Below, in pieces: positions 27,432 to 27,722 of a DNA stretch of 27,722 bases (its first letter is position 1; each line of letters begins with the position of its first letter). A program made the position numbers and the translations under genes. The stretch is from a virus, in IMG/VR virus record IMGVR_UViG_3300044621_000681, positions 1-27,722 of that record, one strand, 5' to 3'. Under the pieces are notes generated by a model. The model was given only the letters and a program-made list of their open reading frames with translations. It made no database searches and was not told the DNA's origin.

Positions 27432-27542
27432 TTATTTAATTTTAGTTAATAAATAGTCAGTTAATAATTTAGCCATATTCCCTAAGATTAGAACGAATAA
27501 GACTAATTGGAATAACAAAAGAAAGTTGCTTAAGTGTTGCAT
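27432..27542 (-). CDS. 36-residue single-TM protein, first early gene seen
   Basis: ATG at 27542 encodes MQHLSNFLLLFQLVLFVLIL, then GNMAKLLTDYLLTKIK. The hydrophobic helix is at about residues 5-22 and the tail is basic. The A-rich leader (AACCAAAATCAAAACATT) lacks a Shine-Dalgarno sequence. The stop codon is one base before the next ATG, which indicates coupling. It is the most upstream - strand gene found in the window. Small membrane peptides at the start of early transcripts sometimes affect host membrane or entry, but nothing here proves that. Confidence 0.55.
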   Translation of the reverse strand: MQHLSNFLLLFQLVLFVLILGNMAKLLTDYLLTKIK

Positions 27543-27583
27543 AATGTTTTGATTTTGGTTATTAATAGATCCTAAAGATATGT

Positions 27584-27602
27584 AAACAATTGCAAACAAT
27601 TG
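27584..27602. repeat. Tandem AAACAATTG repeat
   Basis: Two copies of AAACAATTG (27584-27592 and 27594-27602) at a 10-base spacing lie about 40 bases upstream of the first early gene. The CAATTG core is palindromic. On the - strand a TATCTTTA sequence, close to TAnnTTTG, follows, so an early promoter with operator-like repeats is possible. Confidence 0.4.
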
Positions 27603-27652
27603 TAAATATTTATAAGTTATTTGTTAAGGAAATGTTAAAATTGATATAAGAG

Positions 27653-27700
27653 TATAAGTATTATATTATCCATTGTTTAATTAATAATTTAATACTTATA
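27653..27700. repeat. 11-base inverted repeat in AT-rich right edge
   Basis: TATAAGTATTA (27653-27663) and TAATACTTATA (27690-27700) are exact reverse complements with a 26-base spacer. A similar AGTATTATA is repeated at 27711. The last 120 bases are almost wholly A/T. No gene is seen from 27543 to the end; this may be a promoter/control or replication region. Confidence 0.4.
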
Positions 27701-27722
27701 TTATATAATTAGTATTATAATA

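Noticed and set aside
1-27722. CRISPR arrays, tRNA or rRNA genes, integrase or transposase genes
   Set aside because: None seen: no regular repeat-spacer units, no cloverleaf pattern that I could find by eye, and no recombinase motifs among the reading frames.

Overview
This window reads as about 28 kb of an AT-rich (roughly one third G+C by eye), tailed double-stranded DNA phage with siphovirus-type morphogenesis that infects a member of the Bacteroidota. The host assignment is an inference. It rests on three things: -7 boxes of the form TAnnTTTG, the near absence of Shine-Dalgarno sequences with A/C-rich leaders before start codons instead, and a tail and lysis gene set of the kind seen in Bacteroides/Flavobacterium-type phages. 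No integrase, tRNA, CRISPR array or insertion sequence was seen. Terminase and portal genes are absent and presumably lie before the left edge, which cuts into the major capsid gene.

Left arm, + strand, 1 to about 17,200: late genes in the usual order. They run: major capsid protein (5' partial), strong terminator, head-tail connector, head-tail adaptor, HK97 gp10-like tail component, a 50-codon gene, tail terminator-like protein, tail tube protein, tail assembly chaperones joined by a -1 frameshift site, tape measure, tail tip protein, a tube-fold protein carrying an inserted domain, and a 1109-residue fibre with a self-cleaving S74 chaperone. Next come a 105-residue unknown and a lysis block: four small membrane or secreted proteins (two overlapping out of frame), a two-helix holin candidate, a 28-residue membrane peptide and an M15 peptidase endolysin. 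A metallophosphoesterase and two small genes follow. A pair of convergent terminators (17,169-17,232) closes the arm.

Right arm, - strand, about 17,260 to 27,542: early and replication genes, transcribed leftward in tightly packed, often overlapping order. From its 5' (right) end there are two small membrane proteins, several small unknown acidic genes and a 297-residue conserved phage protein. A 350-base gene-free tract follows, with A-tracts at about 11-base spacing (a candidate origin). Then come a zinc-ribbon peptide, a stand-alone DnaA domain IV, a recombination-type protein, small membrane and NUMOD-like proteins, a winged-helix replication protein, an orphan DNA methyltransferase, a DnaB helicase, an HTH protein, a VRR-NUC nuclease, a MazG/dGTPase-like helical protein and small unknowns.

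The most unusual signals are: (i) two hairpins with fully complementary 7-base loops at the predicted 5' end of the replication-protein transcript; (ii) phased A-tracts in the gene-free region near the DnaA-like gene; (iii) a tail-tube fold into which a domain shared with the fibre has been inserted; (iv) an out-of-frame overlapping pair of envelope proteins in the lysis block, reminiscent of Rz/Rz1 but without a lipobox.
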